DNA from: Desulfovibrio porci
Lineage (GTDB): Bacteria; Desulfobacterota; Desulfovibrionia; Desulfovibrionales; Desulfovibrionaceae
Assembly (NCBI RefSeq): GCF_009696265.1
Contig: NZ_VUMH01000008.1
Location: 62,001-126,000 of the forward strand
Direction: 5' to 3'
Length of the DNA stretch: 64,000 bases
Below, in pieces: positions 45,875-54,538 of this stretch. The notes beneath the pieces were generated by a model. That model was not told the DNA's origin. It saw only the letters and a program-made list of their open reading frames with translations, and did no database searches. Every line of letters starts with the position of its first letter. The stretch's first letter is position 1. The position numbers and the translations under genes were made by a program.

Positions 45875-47257
45875 ATGACGATGAGTTCAAAACTGGCTGA
45901 AATTTCAAGAAAGGTGCGTAAGACATTCCTACTTGGTATGTTCTTTGTGTATATGCTTCTGCTTTGTTCTTGCACTGATTCTCCGCTGGACCCCGACAAG
46001 CCTGTCACTCTGACCATGTGGCATGTGTATGGCGCACAGGCCCGTTCTCCTATGAATATATTGATCGACCGTTTCAACCAGACGGTGGGGAAAAAACAGG
46101 GGATTATTATTAATGTCACTTCCGTCAGCAGTACCTGGAACATTCATGATGAACTTGTGGCGTCAGCCCGTGAAGAGCCGGGAAGCGAAGAACTGCCTGA
46201 CCTTTTCACCTGTTATCCCAAGACATTGGCCATTATCGGGAATTCAAGAGTCCTGGACTGGAAAAAGTATTTTAGTGAAGAAGAGCTGCAAAACTATGTT
46301 CCGGCCTTTCTTGAAGAGGGTATGATGGACGGTGCCCTTTACGGGTTTCCTTTTGCCAAATCCACCAATCTTCTCTATGTCAATGACACCCTCTTTGAGC
46401 CCTTCAGCCGGGAAACGGGCATATCCTATGCCGATCTCTCTACTCTGGAAGGAGTTTTTCGTGCATCCGCTCGTTATTATGAATGGTCCGGCGGTAAATC
46501 CTTCTTTATGTATGATGACTGGATGCACTATGCTATACTCAACTCGGAGTCGTTGGGGGAGCCTTTTTTCGAGAAAGAGAATATCCGCTGGGATAATCCG
46601 GCTCTGCTGAAACTATGGCGTCCTTTGGCCAAGGCCTCTGTAAACGGTCAACTGTGGCTTAATCCCGGGTATAACAGCACCGTCATGATGATGGGGGAAG
46701 TGGTGTGTGGTGTGGGCTCTTCCGCCGCCGTTCTTTATTACAATGATACCCTTACGCTGAAGGACAACAGTACGCTGCCGCTCAGGTTGACGATACTTCC
46801 TGATCCACGCTTTGAGGGGGCAAAACGGCTGGACATCCAGCGAGGCTCCTCTCTGTACGCACGTGCCTCCACCCCGAAAAAGGAATACGCTGCCGCAGTA
46901 TTCTGCAAATGGCTTACCAGTCCGGAGATTAATTTTTCCCTTGCCGTACAGGGAGGGTATATGCCTGTTCAAAAGGAGGCCTTTCAGAGACTGAAACAGG
47001 CAGAATATGCCGATTTTTCTCATGATCGCTATAAACAAGCTTATAAGGTGCTGTTGTCGCTTTATGAAACGTCCACTTTTGTTTCTGTGCCTGCTTTTGA
47101 AAATTACGGAGAACTGGAAAGGCAGTTTGGAGCAGCGCTGCGTGATGTTCTTTCTTCGTATCGTGGGACACGGTATAGTGGTGAGGGCGATCCTGAGAGC
47201 GTTGTAAGAGCATCATTGACACAGATGAAAAAACGTTTAGCCGTGCCTTTCCAGTGA
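45875..47257 (+). CDS. Extracellular solute-binding lipoprotein (family 1 type), no transporter genes adjacent
   Basis: 460 residues. After a basic N-terminus, a signal peptide (KTFLLGMFFVYMLLLCSC) ends in a lipobox LLCSC, so the mature protein is membrane-anchored. The body is an ABC-type periplasmic binding protein: VTLTMWHVYGAQARSPMNIL, PDLFTCYPKTLAIIG, ALYGFPFAKSTNLLYVNDTL, AAVFCKWLTSPEINFSLAVQ and GGYMPVQKEAF. Family members mostly bind sugars. There are no permease or ATPase genes; the next gene, 12 bases on, encodes a membrane-spanning LuxR regulator. That suggests the binding protein works as a ligand sensor for the regulator rather than in uptake. The ATG lacks a clear ribosome site, and IS-C ends 66 bases upstream. 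Confidence 0.87.
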   Translation: MTMSSKLAEISRKVRKTFLLGMFFVYMLLLCSCTDSPLDPDKPVTLTMWHVYGAQARSPMNILIDRFNQTVGKKQGIIINVTSVSSTWNIHDELVASAREEPGSEELPDLFTCYPKTLAIIGNSRVLDWKKYFSEEELQNYVPAFLEEGMMDGALYGFPFAKSTNLLYVNDTLFEPFSRETGISYADLSTLEGVFRASARYYEWSGGKSFFMYDDWMHYAILNSESLGEPFFEKENIRWDNPALLKLWRPLAKASVNGQLWLNPGYNSTVMMMGEVVCGVGSSAAVLYYNDTLTLKDNSTLPLRLTILPDPRFEGAKRLDIQRGSSLYARASTPKKEYAAAVFCKWLTSPEINFSLAVQGGYMPVQKEAFQRLKQAEYADFSHDRYKQAYKVLLSLYETSTFVSVPAFENYGELERQFGAALRDVLSSYRGTRYSGEGDPESVVRASLTQMKKRLAVPFQ

Positions 47258-47269
47258 TGTGTGGCTGCT

Positions 47270-48871
47270 ATGCGATTTCTTCCGTTTACTCTTTTTTTTA
47301 GAGAAGGCAAGCGTCCCCTACGAATGCACCTGAATGTTTATTTTTTGTCTTTTGTTCTACTCTTGCTTGTTATTTTGATGACGCTGCTTTACATCTTCGA
47401 TTTCCTGCCTGCCTCTCAAAAGACGATAGGTGAGGATATGAAAGAATATCTCACTATCTATGAAAGAAATATTTCCCTGCATATGGGAAATATTGTCGCT
47501 GCCAGCCAACGCATGGCTGATGATCTGACGTGTACGGTCGAAAGCACCCTGGCCAAAAACAAATCTGTATTCGAAAACGTAAGTGACAATGCTTCGCTGA
47601 TAGGCAAGTTGGAATACGAAAGTACTCCTCTGCTGATTCGGAGTCTGAGGGAATCTCGTTCCACCGGGGCTTTTATTATCTTTGAAGCTACGCTTAACAG
47701 CGCACTTTCCAAGACCGCCACTTCTCGTTGTGGTGTTTATCTGAAAATTAACACCCCCGTCAATTTCAATACGGTACAGGCTCCTATAGTTTGGCTTCGT
47801 GGAATGCCGCAGGTCGCCAGCCAGTATCGCTTTGCCATTCACAATAACTGGGACATGGAATTTGATACGTCCAGTATCTCCTGTTGGAATGAATTGCTCC
47901 AGGAGGCAAAACAATCCCCCAAAAACAGTTATTTTTTTACCAAGGCCCATTATCTGCGTGGAACTTGGGAAAAAGTACTCCTGATTTGTATTCCTTTGCT
48001 TGGTAAAGACGGTAAAGTATATGGGGTTTGTGGTCTTGAAATCAGTAGCCTGCTTTTCAAGCTGGCTCATGCGCACCTTTCGCCATCCCTGACCGGCCTG
48101 ACAGGAGTACTTGCTCTGCGGCAGCAAAATAGTGATGGGGTGGCCACCTTGGATACTGGAGCAGGTTTTCAAGATGGCCCTGCATTGGCTGTACCTGAGG
48201 ACTTTTCTATCTACAAGGTCACGGTAGAAAAATATTACAATCGCTACAGTGATGGAAATCTTGTTTTTGTGGGTAGGGAAAAGCCCCTGAGACTTGCGCC
48301 AATTCCGCTTCTTGGAGAGAAATCCTCCTGGGTAGCAGCCGTGCTGCTGCCCCAGCGCCAGGAACGAAACATGCTGATGCACCGGCATATCCTCGTGGCG
48401 TCTTTTCTGATGATTTTTCTGGCAGTTGCTGTGCTGCTGGCCATGTTTCTTTCCAGGTGTTACGCAGCCCCTGTCTTACAGGGCATATACAATGCCAGGA
48501 AGAAGGAGGAAGCAGGCTGTACAACTCAAATTCGAGAATTGGATGATCTTATCGCATTCATGAAGGCCAGAGAGCAGAAACTGATCTGCCAGCTGGGAGA
48601 AAATGCATCTGAAGAGCAAAATTCTGAGCAGGTAGAGCTGAGTGCATATCGTATGTTCATCAATCAAATAGAAACTCTAACAAAAGCAGAACGTATTGTC
48701 TTTGATTTATATATTGCAGGTCTCAATTCACATGAGATTGCCAATAAACTAAATCTTTCCATCAATACTATACGTACACATAATAGAAATATCTACGCAA
48801 AACTCAATGTTACTTCCTACAAGGAAATGATGGTCTACGTCCAGATGATGACGGGTAAGCAGAAAAACTGA
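47270..48871 (+). CDS. Membrane-spanning LuxR-type transcription regulator with periplasmic sensor
   Basis: 533 residues from the ATG at 47270 (a GTG at 47261 is the alternative). A first membrane helix at about residues 22-45 (FLSFVLLLLVILMTLLYIF), then about 325 residues outside the cytoplasm that resemble a double-CACHE-type sensor (WLRGMPQVASQYRFAIHNNW, YFFTKAHYLRGTWEKVLLIC, VYGVCGLEISSLLFKLAHAH), a second helix at about 375-397 (VASFLMIFLAVAVLLAMFL), and a cytoplasmic linker with a C-terminal GerE/LuxR helix-turn-helix (LTKAERIVFDLYIAGLNSHE, IANKLNLSINTIRTHNRNIY). A one-component system: ligand seen outside, DNA bound inside. The remnant at 53481 and the shared dyads tie it to the X-Y-Z cassettes. 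Confidence 0.85.
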   Translation: MRFLPFTLFFREGKRPLRMHLNVYFLSFVLLLLVILMTLLYIFDFLPASQKTIGEDMKEYLTIYERNISLHMGNIVAASQRMADDLTCTVESTLAKNKSVFENVSDNASLIGKLEYESTPLLIRSLRESRSTGAFIIFEATLNSALSKTATSRCGVYLKINTPVNFNTVQAPIVWLRGMPQVASQYRFAIHNNWDMEFDTSSISCWNELLQEAKQSPKNSYFFTKAHYLRGTWEKVLLICIPLLGKDGKVYGVCGLEISSLLFKLAHAHLSPSLTGLTGVLALRQQNSDGVATLDTGAGFQDGPALAVPEDFSIYKVTVEKYYNRYSDGNLVFVGREKPLRLAPIPLLGEKSSWVAAVLLPQRQERNMLMHRHILVASFLMIFLAVAVLLAMFLSRCYAAPVLQGIYNARKKEEAGCTTQIRELDDLIAFMKAREQKLICQLGENASEEQNSEQVELSAYRMFINQIETLTKAERIVFDLYIAGLNSHEIANKLNLSINTIRTHNRNIYAKLNVTSYKEMMVYVQMMTGKQKN

Positions 48872-48930
48872 ACGTAACGAACCACTGCGTTAGAATACTG
48901 GAAGTAGGAGAAGAGCGTCAGAAGTTCGCT

Positions 48931-48945
48931 TCATCTTCATGATGA
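48931..48945. promoter_or_regulatory. Dyad operator candidate 5
   Basis: TCATCTTCATGATGA, exact to the TCATC-N5-GATGA pattern, 45 bp from the next dyad. It lies upstream of cassette copy 1 and is identical in copy 2. Confidence 0.55.
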
Positions 48946-48975
48946 CCCTGCTTTTCTTAGATTTTTGTCCAGTTT

Positions 48976-48990
48976 TCATCACAAGGATGA
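48976..48990. promoter_or_regulatory. Dyad operator candidate 6
   Basis: TCATCACAAGGATGA, exact pattern, 72 bases upstream of the X' start. The same sequence lies at the same distance from X in copy 2. Confidence 0.55.
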
Positions 48991-49009
48991 TGCATGGTCG
49001 TCCCCTTTC

Positions 49010-49047
49010 AGGGTAAACATGCTACCAGCTGGTAGCATGTTTACCCT
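49010..49047. repeat. Perfect 38-bp palindrome upstream of cassette copy 1
   Basis: Half-site AGGGTAAACATGCTACCAG followed by its exact reverse complement, with no spacer. It lies between dyad 6 and the ribosome site of X' (15 bases before the GTG). In copy 2 the corresponding stretch (53668 onward) is degenerate. It could be a protein-binding site or form a strong hairpin or cruciform. There is no T run, so it is not a standard terminator. Confidence 0.85.
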
Positions 49048-49061
49048 CTGAGGAGAGAACC

Positions 49062-49750
49062 GTGAAAGACTTATGCACACGTCTGTTGTTGTCCGTAGAG
49101 TGTTTTTTGCTGTGTCTGACTTTTGCATCTCCGGTTCGTGCCGTAGAGGATGCCACGTAACCGTTCCCTCCAGTGCAGGCAGATACTGAGCTGTCGCCTG
49201 AGTCGGCAGATGTGTCCATGTCGAGTCGTGCGGACTGGTTGCTTTTGCTGAGCAATATTGCCTCGTTATGGAAACTGCATGTGAAGATCGGCGAGGGGCA
49301 GCCTGACGAGATGATACGACCTGAGACCTTCGGTATTGTGAAAACCGGACAGCTCTCTCCCTGTTTTGTCGCACGTGCAGCGCTTCAGATCATACTGAGG
49401 AATGTTGATGCGCCTAGGCCAAGCGTGCCGGAGTGGTAAACTCCGTGTCACCCTGACGATGTGCCGCAACGGTACGATATACGTATTTCTTTTGAGCAAT
49501 TGGAGCGCACGGCACAGGAGTGGCTGGGCTGGCCCTTTGATAAGGCGGCCCTGCCTCAGGTTGACTACCTTCTGCTGAAGGAAAAAGGTCTACCTCGAAC
49601 AGGACAAGTGGATCATGAAAGGCGACGTATGGGGCATCCAGCAGGTGCAAAACGGTACCCTGGACGTGATCATGTGCGAGACGTTCCGCCTGGGCAGTCA
49701 AAAAGACGGGTAAGTACTGGCGTATCCTTGCCCTCGACTTTAACGTGTAG
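49062..49750 (+). pseudogene. X': decayed copy of cassette gene X
   Basis: Starts GTG with GAGGAG upstream and reads VKDLCTRLLLSVECFLLCLT, the counterpart of MKDIRTRLLLSAACFFLCLS in X (53720-54517), but meets TAA at about codon 33. Further stretches of X are recognisable in other frames: LWKLHVKIGEGQPDEMIRPE, SPCFVARAALQ, AQEWLGWPFDKAALPQVDY and the final LDFN-V stop. Several indels and a deletion of about 30 codons in the middle are needed to align it. It is not translatable as one protein. Confidence 0.85.
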
Positions 49751-49774
49751 AGCCTTTCCTTTGTGAGGTGGATC

Positions 49775-50432
49775 ATGAAAAAGATCATGCTGTTGATGAT
49801 ACTGATGTGCCAGATGTTCTGCCCCTCTCTGTACCCGCACAGGACAGCGGTCCGACCAGGGTGGAGGAACTTCTCCTGCAGGATAGCATGCTCGTTCTGT
49901 GGAGCATGGGCCTGAAGGAGAGTGTGCCCAAGAATCAGGACACGCTGTGCCGGGATGCTCTTTTCTTCGTCATTTTGTCTGAAGGCTCATCTGCTTGTGG
50001 CATGGAGCGCAGCAGATATCCTGGGTTCTTCCAGGACATCCCCGAAAACTATCAGGGATTCGTACCGAAACAAAAGGTGGAAGAGGTTGCCCGAACTATT
50101 TTTGCTCAGGAAGTGAGTCAGCACGTTGCCCCGAGGGCACGTTCTTTAACGGTAACGGCTATTTTCTCGATTTTTCCGTTCTGAGCGATAAAACCGGGTA
50201 CCTGTGCCACCTGATGCCGGATGACCGGCGGCCTGGCCATGTCTACCAGCCGATAGCGGAGCCCATAAACGACACCAGCTGGACAGTATATGCCAAGCTT
50301 CTGCGTATACTGAAGGATGTAGATGGCGGAGTGCTTATATTAAAAAGTGCATCGTTTGATGGAGAAGTGTATTATCATGACGGAAAATTGCAGATGAGAA
50401 GATTTAATATCACGGAATTGGATACGAATTGA
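49775..50432 (+). pseudogene. Y': decayed copy of cassette gene Y
   Basis: Begins MKKIMLLMILMCQMFCPSLY (signal-peptide part, ATG at 49775), then changes frame to EELLLQDSMLVLWSMGLKES, CRDALFFVILSEGSSACGME, VEEVARTIFAQEVS, and changes again to EGTFFNGNGYFLDFSVLSDK ... to a stop at 50432. Y (54539-55192) has the same blocks in a single frame. Two frameshifts therefore kill this copy. Confidence 0.85.
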
Positions 50433-50602
50433 AAAGAGTGACGGAGCGTTTATTCTATAAAATAGCACTCTGACTATCTGAGATGGCCTGCCGTGGAATG
50501 GAATAGTCAGTTCGCAGGTTCTCCATCATATTTGAAAACGGGAAGATAGAAGCATCAGCTGGGCAACATTAGTTATCGTTTGGCTCGAAATAGGGAGGAA
50601 GT

Positions 50603-52261
50603 ATGTATTCATTCTGGAAAAGCATCGTTTTGGTTTTGATGATTCTGGGATGGAGGGCTGAGGCTCAGGCTGTCCCTGTTGATCTTCTGAAAACGGTTGT
50701 ATCGGCCGATGTGTCCTGTGACGGGGCAGTGGATGAAACCGCCATGCTGAAGGCCGTGCAGCGATGGAGCACGGAATGCAATATCGAGTTGTCCACAATC
50801 GGCGAGAGACCTGAGGAACAGATTATACGCTCTTTGCTTGACATGGATGAGATGCCCCTGAGCGCACTTCGGAACTCGGATGTCAAAGAGGAAATAACGG
50901 GACTTGTTGAGCCTGTGCTTGAGCGTTGGGCTTTCGCCAAGGAAGAATTGAGTGCCTCCGACAAAAAAGTTCTGGCCATGCTCGATTCACTGTGCCTCAT
51001 CCCCGACACAGCGGAAGGGATGGCATTTCTGCGTTTGAATTATCCCTCGATCTATAAGCGCGTTCACTTCAGCCCGGAGGGCAGGACTTTTGTGGATGTG
51101 CTGGTCTCCCAGCCGCTTTGTAACGAGGATCTGGGCGGTGAGGAGTACGTTATGCTCTGGTCACAGATTCATATGGCTGATTGGGCCGTCCAACTGGAGA
51201 AATTCCTGCGTAGTAATGCGAAAAATCCGTATGCACCTGATGCCGTGAAACGCTATCATGCGATCATCAACCTTATGTTATTCCGGAAGATTCCACCTCG
51301 TGACCAGGATGGATTCATGTATGACCGGTGGAACTGGTGGAAGCATGAAATGATGGGCTTTATCGTAAAAAAACATCAAGGCACACTGACGGGGCATTTG
51401 ATCGAGGAGTTTATTGCCAGTGTCGATGCTAATGACCAGAAAGAACCTAAAGATCTGAAGCAGCGCCTTGCTTCCAGAATCGATACCGAATTTACGTCGA
51501 GCAAGACTGAACATGTGGCGACGGAGCGGAACGATGCTGCGAGGGTTCAGTATTATGAGGGCAAAGGAGTCATTAACGACAAGATCCCTGTTTCCATCTG
51601 GTTCGACATCAGGGATGGTCTCGTCTCCGGTGAGATCGTCTATACACGTACGAAAGCCAAGATTCCTATTCGTCTTCTGGGCAGGGAAGAGGATGATGGT
51701 TCGTATCGTCTGCATGAGATGTTGCCGAACGGGGATATCTCCGGCACGATCACTGGCACTCTTGTCAATGGAGTTCTGTCGGGAACATGGCATGGCCGCC
51801 CGCGGATCGTTGAGAAAAATGAAGGAGACTATGAATATAAAGACGGCAAGAAATTTACCATCAAGGTCAGCGTTGTTGAAAGAACACATGCTCCCTACAA
51901 TTGGTCATTTGACGTGGAAAAAGCTTCTGGGACATACGCATACAGCCTTGGGGATAATTGCGATGACGGCACTGTTGTCTTGCAGGTTAGTAATGACGGG
52001 ACCGTCCGCTATCGCCTTATAGGACTTACTGGAGCACCATCCTACAGGATGGCCTGTTTTCCAGAGGATGCATTGTCCGGTGAGATCGCAGTGGCCAATT
52101 TACATGGTAACAGGATCCTCATTGAAGAAGACGAGACTTGTGCCATAGAGATATTGCTGTATAATGATTTCCTTGTTTCTAGGTATGTCGATGGTAAAGA
52201 CTGCCGGTACCGTGTAGGGAACGGGGCAACTGCGGAGGGATTATTTCTTAAAAAACGCTGA
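50603..52261 (+). CDS. Z: exported protein of the cassette, intact copy
   Basis: 552 residues with a GGGAGG ribosome site. Signal peptide SFWKSIVLVLMILGWRAEA. The middle domain is related to the SH3 protein at 29508-31109 (VDETAMLKAVQRWSTECN, LDSLCLIPDTAEGMAFL, FVDVLVSQPLC, WAVQLEKFLRS). The C-terminal half is Gly/Asp-rich and beta-like (GEIVYTRTKAKIPIRLLGRE, LPNGDISGTITGTLVNGVLS, DNCDDGTVVLQVSNDGTVRY), and includes short repeats of an SGxxxG strand pattern. No enzyme motif. Z follows the two broken genes X' and Y'; a truncated second copy is at 55367. It probably acts in the periplasm with X and Y. Confidence 0.8.
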   Translation: MYSFWKSIVLVLMILGWRAEAQAVPVDLLKTVVSADVSCDGAVDETAMLKAVQRWSTECNIELSTIGERPEEQIIRSLLDMDEMPLSALRNSDVKEEITGLVEPVLERWAFAKEELSASDKKVLAMLDSLCLIPDTAEGMAFLRLNYPSIYKRVHFSPEGRTFVDVLVSQPLCNEDLGGEEYVMLWSQIHMADWAVQLEKFLRSNAKNPYAPDAVKRYHAIINLMLFRKIPPRDQDGFMYDRWNWWKHEMMGFIVKKHQGTLTGHLIEEFIASVDANDQKEPKDLKQRLASRIDTEFTSSKTEHVATERNDAARVQYYEGKGVINDKIPVSIWFDIRDGLVSGEIVYTRTKAKIPIRLLGREEDDGSYRLHEMLPNGDISGTITGTLVNGVLSGTWHGRPRIVEKNEGDYEYKDGKKFTIKVSVVERTHAPYNWSFDVEKASGTYAYSLGDNCDDGTVVLQVSNDGTVRYRLIGLTGAPSYRMACFPEDALSGEIAVANLHGNRILIEEDETCAIEILLYNDFLVSRYVDGKDCRYRVGNGATAEGLFLKKR

Positions 52262-52423
52262 TGCCAGCGGGTGGCGATATAGAAGTTCGCGTCGCCATTG
52301 GGCTTATGCTGAGGAAGGGTCTTCAGGATAGCGTGGTCAGGAAGATGGTCGAAGCATCAAGGCGCGATGTCGTCCCCACATCGCATACGGCCTGCTCTGA
52401 ACCTCTCTGCCCAGTTCTTTTTT

Positions 52424-53184
52424 GGAGAGTATTGCTAAAAGAATGATAAAATATCTTCTCTTTGCCCGTTCACATGAAATCTGGCAAAGAGAGATATTGT
52501 GAGATCAACCATTCGCAAGGACCTTGAAACCACCTGAGATTTACGTTTGAAACGGGCAAACCAGTGTCTTTGGCGGGCATTATTTCGTTCAATTCGCACG
52601 GTTCCCCGTTTTCCTTGAATGAGGTCGTCCTCGGGTATTTCCCGTGGATATACTTTCCAGTTGTCGGTACAGAAGAACCAGACAGACCAACGGCGAAGCC
52701 TTGCCATCAATCTTGCAAGAGTGCTTTGGTCACGATTGCTACATTCTCAGTCAATGAGTTGACCGGTATCGCGACAATAAGCTTTCCAGAGCCATAGTTT
52801 GTTTTTTTTGAATGCAAATAGTGCCACATCTCATCAAGTTCTATGATGACAGCTTCCCCAGGAGAAGGCTTTTCATAAGTTTTTTCAGCGAAATCCCGGA
52901 CCCAACGCATGACGGTCGATGTTGCAACTCCATAAATACGTGCTATGGCATTAAACGAAAGGCCCAAAGTATAAAGCAGGATGGCCATTGCCTTTTCCGT
53001 TGCCGGTCGTCCTCTGGGAGTGTCACGGGTAAATTGAAAACCGCAGTCTTTGCAGCGAAATCTCTGACGCTCCAAGTGTCTTCCATTCTTCATAATCCGC
53101 TCTGACGCACATTTTGGACAGTATTGCATAAAGAACTCCTTAACTGGAGTATGTCATTATAACATTCTTTATGCAATACTCTCC
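52424..53184 (-). mobile_element. IS1-family insertion sequence
   Basis: 761 bp with ends GGAGAGTATTGCTAAAAGAATG and GGAGAGTATTGCATAAAGAATG (inverted), inside a T6 direct repeat (52418-52423, 53185-53190). It lies between the Z gene and the terminator at 53262. The 162 bases between Z and the element hold no gene I can support. Confidence 0.88.
52435..53129 (-). CDS. IS1-family transposase in two frames
   Basis: The upstream frame (52707-53129) is an InsA-like part: zinc-finger CPKCASERIMKNGRHLERQR with CKDCGFQF, then an HTH (AIARIYGVATSTVMRWVRDF) and IELDEMWHYLHSKKTN. The downstream frame (52435 to about 52740) is the InsB-like catalytic part: FFCTDNWKVYPREIPEDDLI, TVRIERNNARQRHWFARFKR and MVDLTISLFARFHVNG. 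The frames join near 52735-52750 (TENV to SNRDQSTLARLM). In IS1 a frameshift normally fuses the two parts; I do not see the classic A6C site, so it may be a mutation instead. Confidence 0.8.
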
Positions 53185-53261
53185 TTTTTTGCAAGGGAGT
53201 GTCTAAGGTTCGGTCTTTCAGCAGTGAAACGTCCCATGCGTCCTGTCCACTAACAAAGAAG

Positions 53262-53286
53262 GCGCTCCCCGTGAGGAGCACTTTTT
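53262..53286 (+). terminator. Intrinsic terminator, probably of the X-Y-Z transcript
   Basis: GCGCTCC and GGAGCAC (one G-U pair) around CCGTGA, followed by TTTTT. It lies 78 bases past the IS1 element. Before that insertion it would have been about 240 bases behind the Z stop. Confidence 0.7.
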
Positions 53287-53480
53287 GTTCAGGCTGAACT
53301 TCGTTGGTATTTGGGATGCCTGTGCTCATCATGAGCGTATGAGGCGTCCCGACGTTCCGTCAGGGGGGGCAGCAGGCGGTCAAGTTCCTGTGAGGTTCCT
53401 CAGGGTGGGGAATTTGACGAAGTGTTCGCTGCCGTCCCATCCTTCTTCCTTGAACTTTTCTCCGAGCTCCTGCCCGTCAC

Positions 53481-53528
53481 GAGATGAGGGTCTATACCCA
53501 GATGATGGCGGGCAGGCGGCAAGACTGG
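53481..53528 (+). pseudogene. Remnant of the LuxR regulator C-terminus
   Basis: Sixteen codons read EMRVYTQMMAGRRQDW, matching the C-terminal EMMVYVQMMTGKQKN of the intact regulator at 47270-48871. It lies at the corresponding place upstream of cassette copy 2. Nothing convincing of the rest of the gene is present in 53287-53480. It shows that the duplicated block began inside the regulator gene. Confidence 0.75.
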
Positions 53529-53587
53529 ACGTCCCGAAGCACTGCGGTAGAATCCTGAAAGCAGAAGAAGGACGTCAGAAGCCCGCT

Positions 53588-53602
53588 TCATCTTCATGAT
53601 GA
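53588..53602. promoter_or_regulatory. Dyad operator candidate 7
   Basis: TCATCTTCATGATGA, identical to the copy-1 dyad at 48931. Confidence 0.55.
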
Positions 53603-53633
53603 TTCCACTTTCCTTAGATGTTTTGTCCCTTTC

Positions 53634-53648
53634 TCATCACAAGGATGA
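53634..53648. promoter_or_regulatory. Dyad operator candidate 8
   Basis: TCATCACAAGGATGA, identical to the copy-1 dyad at 48976, ending 72 bases before the X start. Confidence 0.55.
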
Positions 53649-53719
53649 TGCATAGCCGCCCCCTTTCAGGGTAAACTTGCTACTAACTGGTAGTATATTT
53701 AATGCCTGAGGAGGGAACC

Positions 53720-54517
53720 ATGAAAGACATACGCACACGCCTGTTGTTGTCCGCAGCGTGTTTTTTCCTGTGTCTGAGCATCGCAGCTCCGGTTCGTGCT
53801 GGCAAAGATGCCATACGCCCCCGACCTCCCCTGCCGGTCAATTCTGAGAAAGTACGCGAGCTGAACAATGTGGCCAAGTTGATGAGTCGCTCGGACAGGT
53901 TGCTTTTGCTGGACAATGTGGTCTCGTTCTGGAAACTGCGTGTCAGTATCGGCGAGCGGAATCCTAAAGACACGTCACGACCGGAAACCTTCGGTCTGGT
54001 GGAAAACGGACAGCTTTCTCCTTCTTTCGTTGCGCGCACAGCGCTTCAGCTCCTAGTGATGGCCTCAAATGAAGGCATCATGAATTTTCCCGAGGCGTGT
54101 GACAATGAAGAGGATAAGCGGAAACTTCTGCGACTTTTTAACGGAGTGCCAGAGCAGTACAGGCTTTATGTTCCGTTTGCGAAATTGGAGAGCGTAGCGC
54201 AGGAGTGGCTGGGCTGGCCCTTCGACAAGTCCGCCCTACCTCAGGCCGACTACTTCCTGCGGAAGGAGGAAGGGCTGTTCGTTGATGATGTCCGGCTGTT
54301 CGAGTCTTGGCCTCTGTACCATGAGCATGGGGCTTTTGCCCAGTCGTTTAATCTGTACCCTGAAAATGACACATGGGTCATGGAAGGCGAAGTGCGGGGC
54401 CTGTATCAGGCAGAAGGCGATATCTTGCGCGTAACCAAGCGGGATACATTCCGCCTGATCGCCAAAAAGACGGGCAGGCATTGGTGCATCCTTTCCCTCG
54501 ACTTCAACGCACAGTAA
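53720..54517 (+). CDS. X: exported protein of the cassette, intact copy
   Basis: 265 residues from the ATG at 53720, which has TGAGGAGG upstream; an in-frame ATG at 53702 lies before that ribosome site. Signal peptide RTRLLLSAACFFLCLSIAAP (cleavage after VRA). Mature blocks: RLLLLDNVVSFWKLRVSIGE, RPETFGLVENGQLSPSFVAR, VAQEWLGWPFDKSALPQADY and a C-terminal beta part (MEGEVRGLYQAEGDILRVTK, HWCILSLDFNAQ). Only one cysteine in the mature protein is obvious. No family recognised. Overlaps nothing; Y begins 21 bases later. Confidence 0.78.
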   Translation: MKDIRTRLLLSAACFFLCLSIAAPVRAGKDAIRPRPPLPVNSEKVRELNNVAKLMSRSDRLLLLDNVVSFWKLRVSIGERNPKDTSRPETFGLVENGQLSPSFVARTALQLLVMASNEGIMNFPEACDNEEDKRKLLRLFNGVPEQYRLYVPFAKLESVAQEWLGWPFDKSALPQADYFLRKEEGLFVDDVRLFESWPLYHEHGAFAQSFNLYPENDTWVMEGEVRGLYQAEGDILRVTKRDTFRLIAKKTGRHWCILSLDFNAQ

Positions 54518-54538
54518 ATTTCTTCAGCGAGGCGAATT

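Noticed and set aside
52261-52446. 61-codon plus-strand frame after Z
   Set aside because: Starts on the Z stop and runs into the IS1 element; no ribosome site. Most likely degraded flank.
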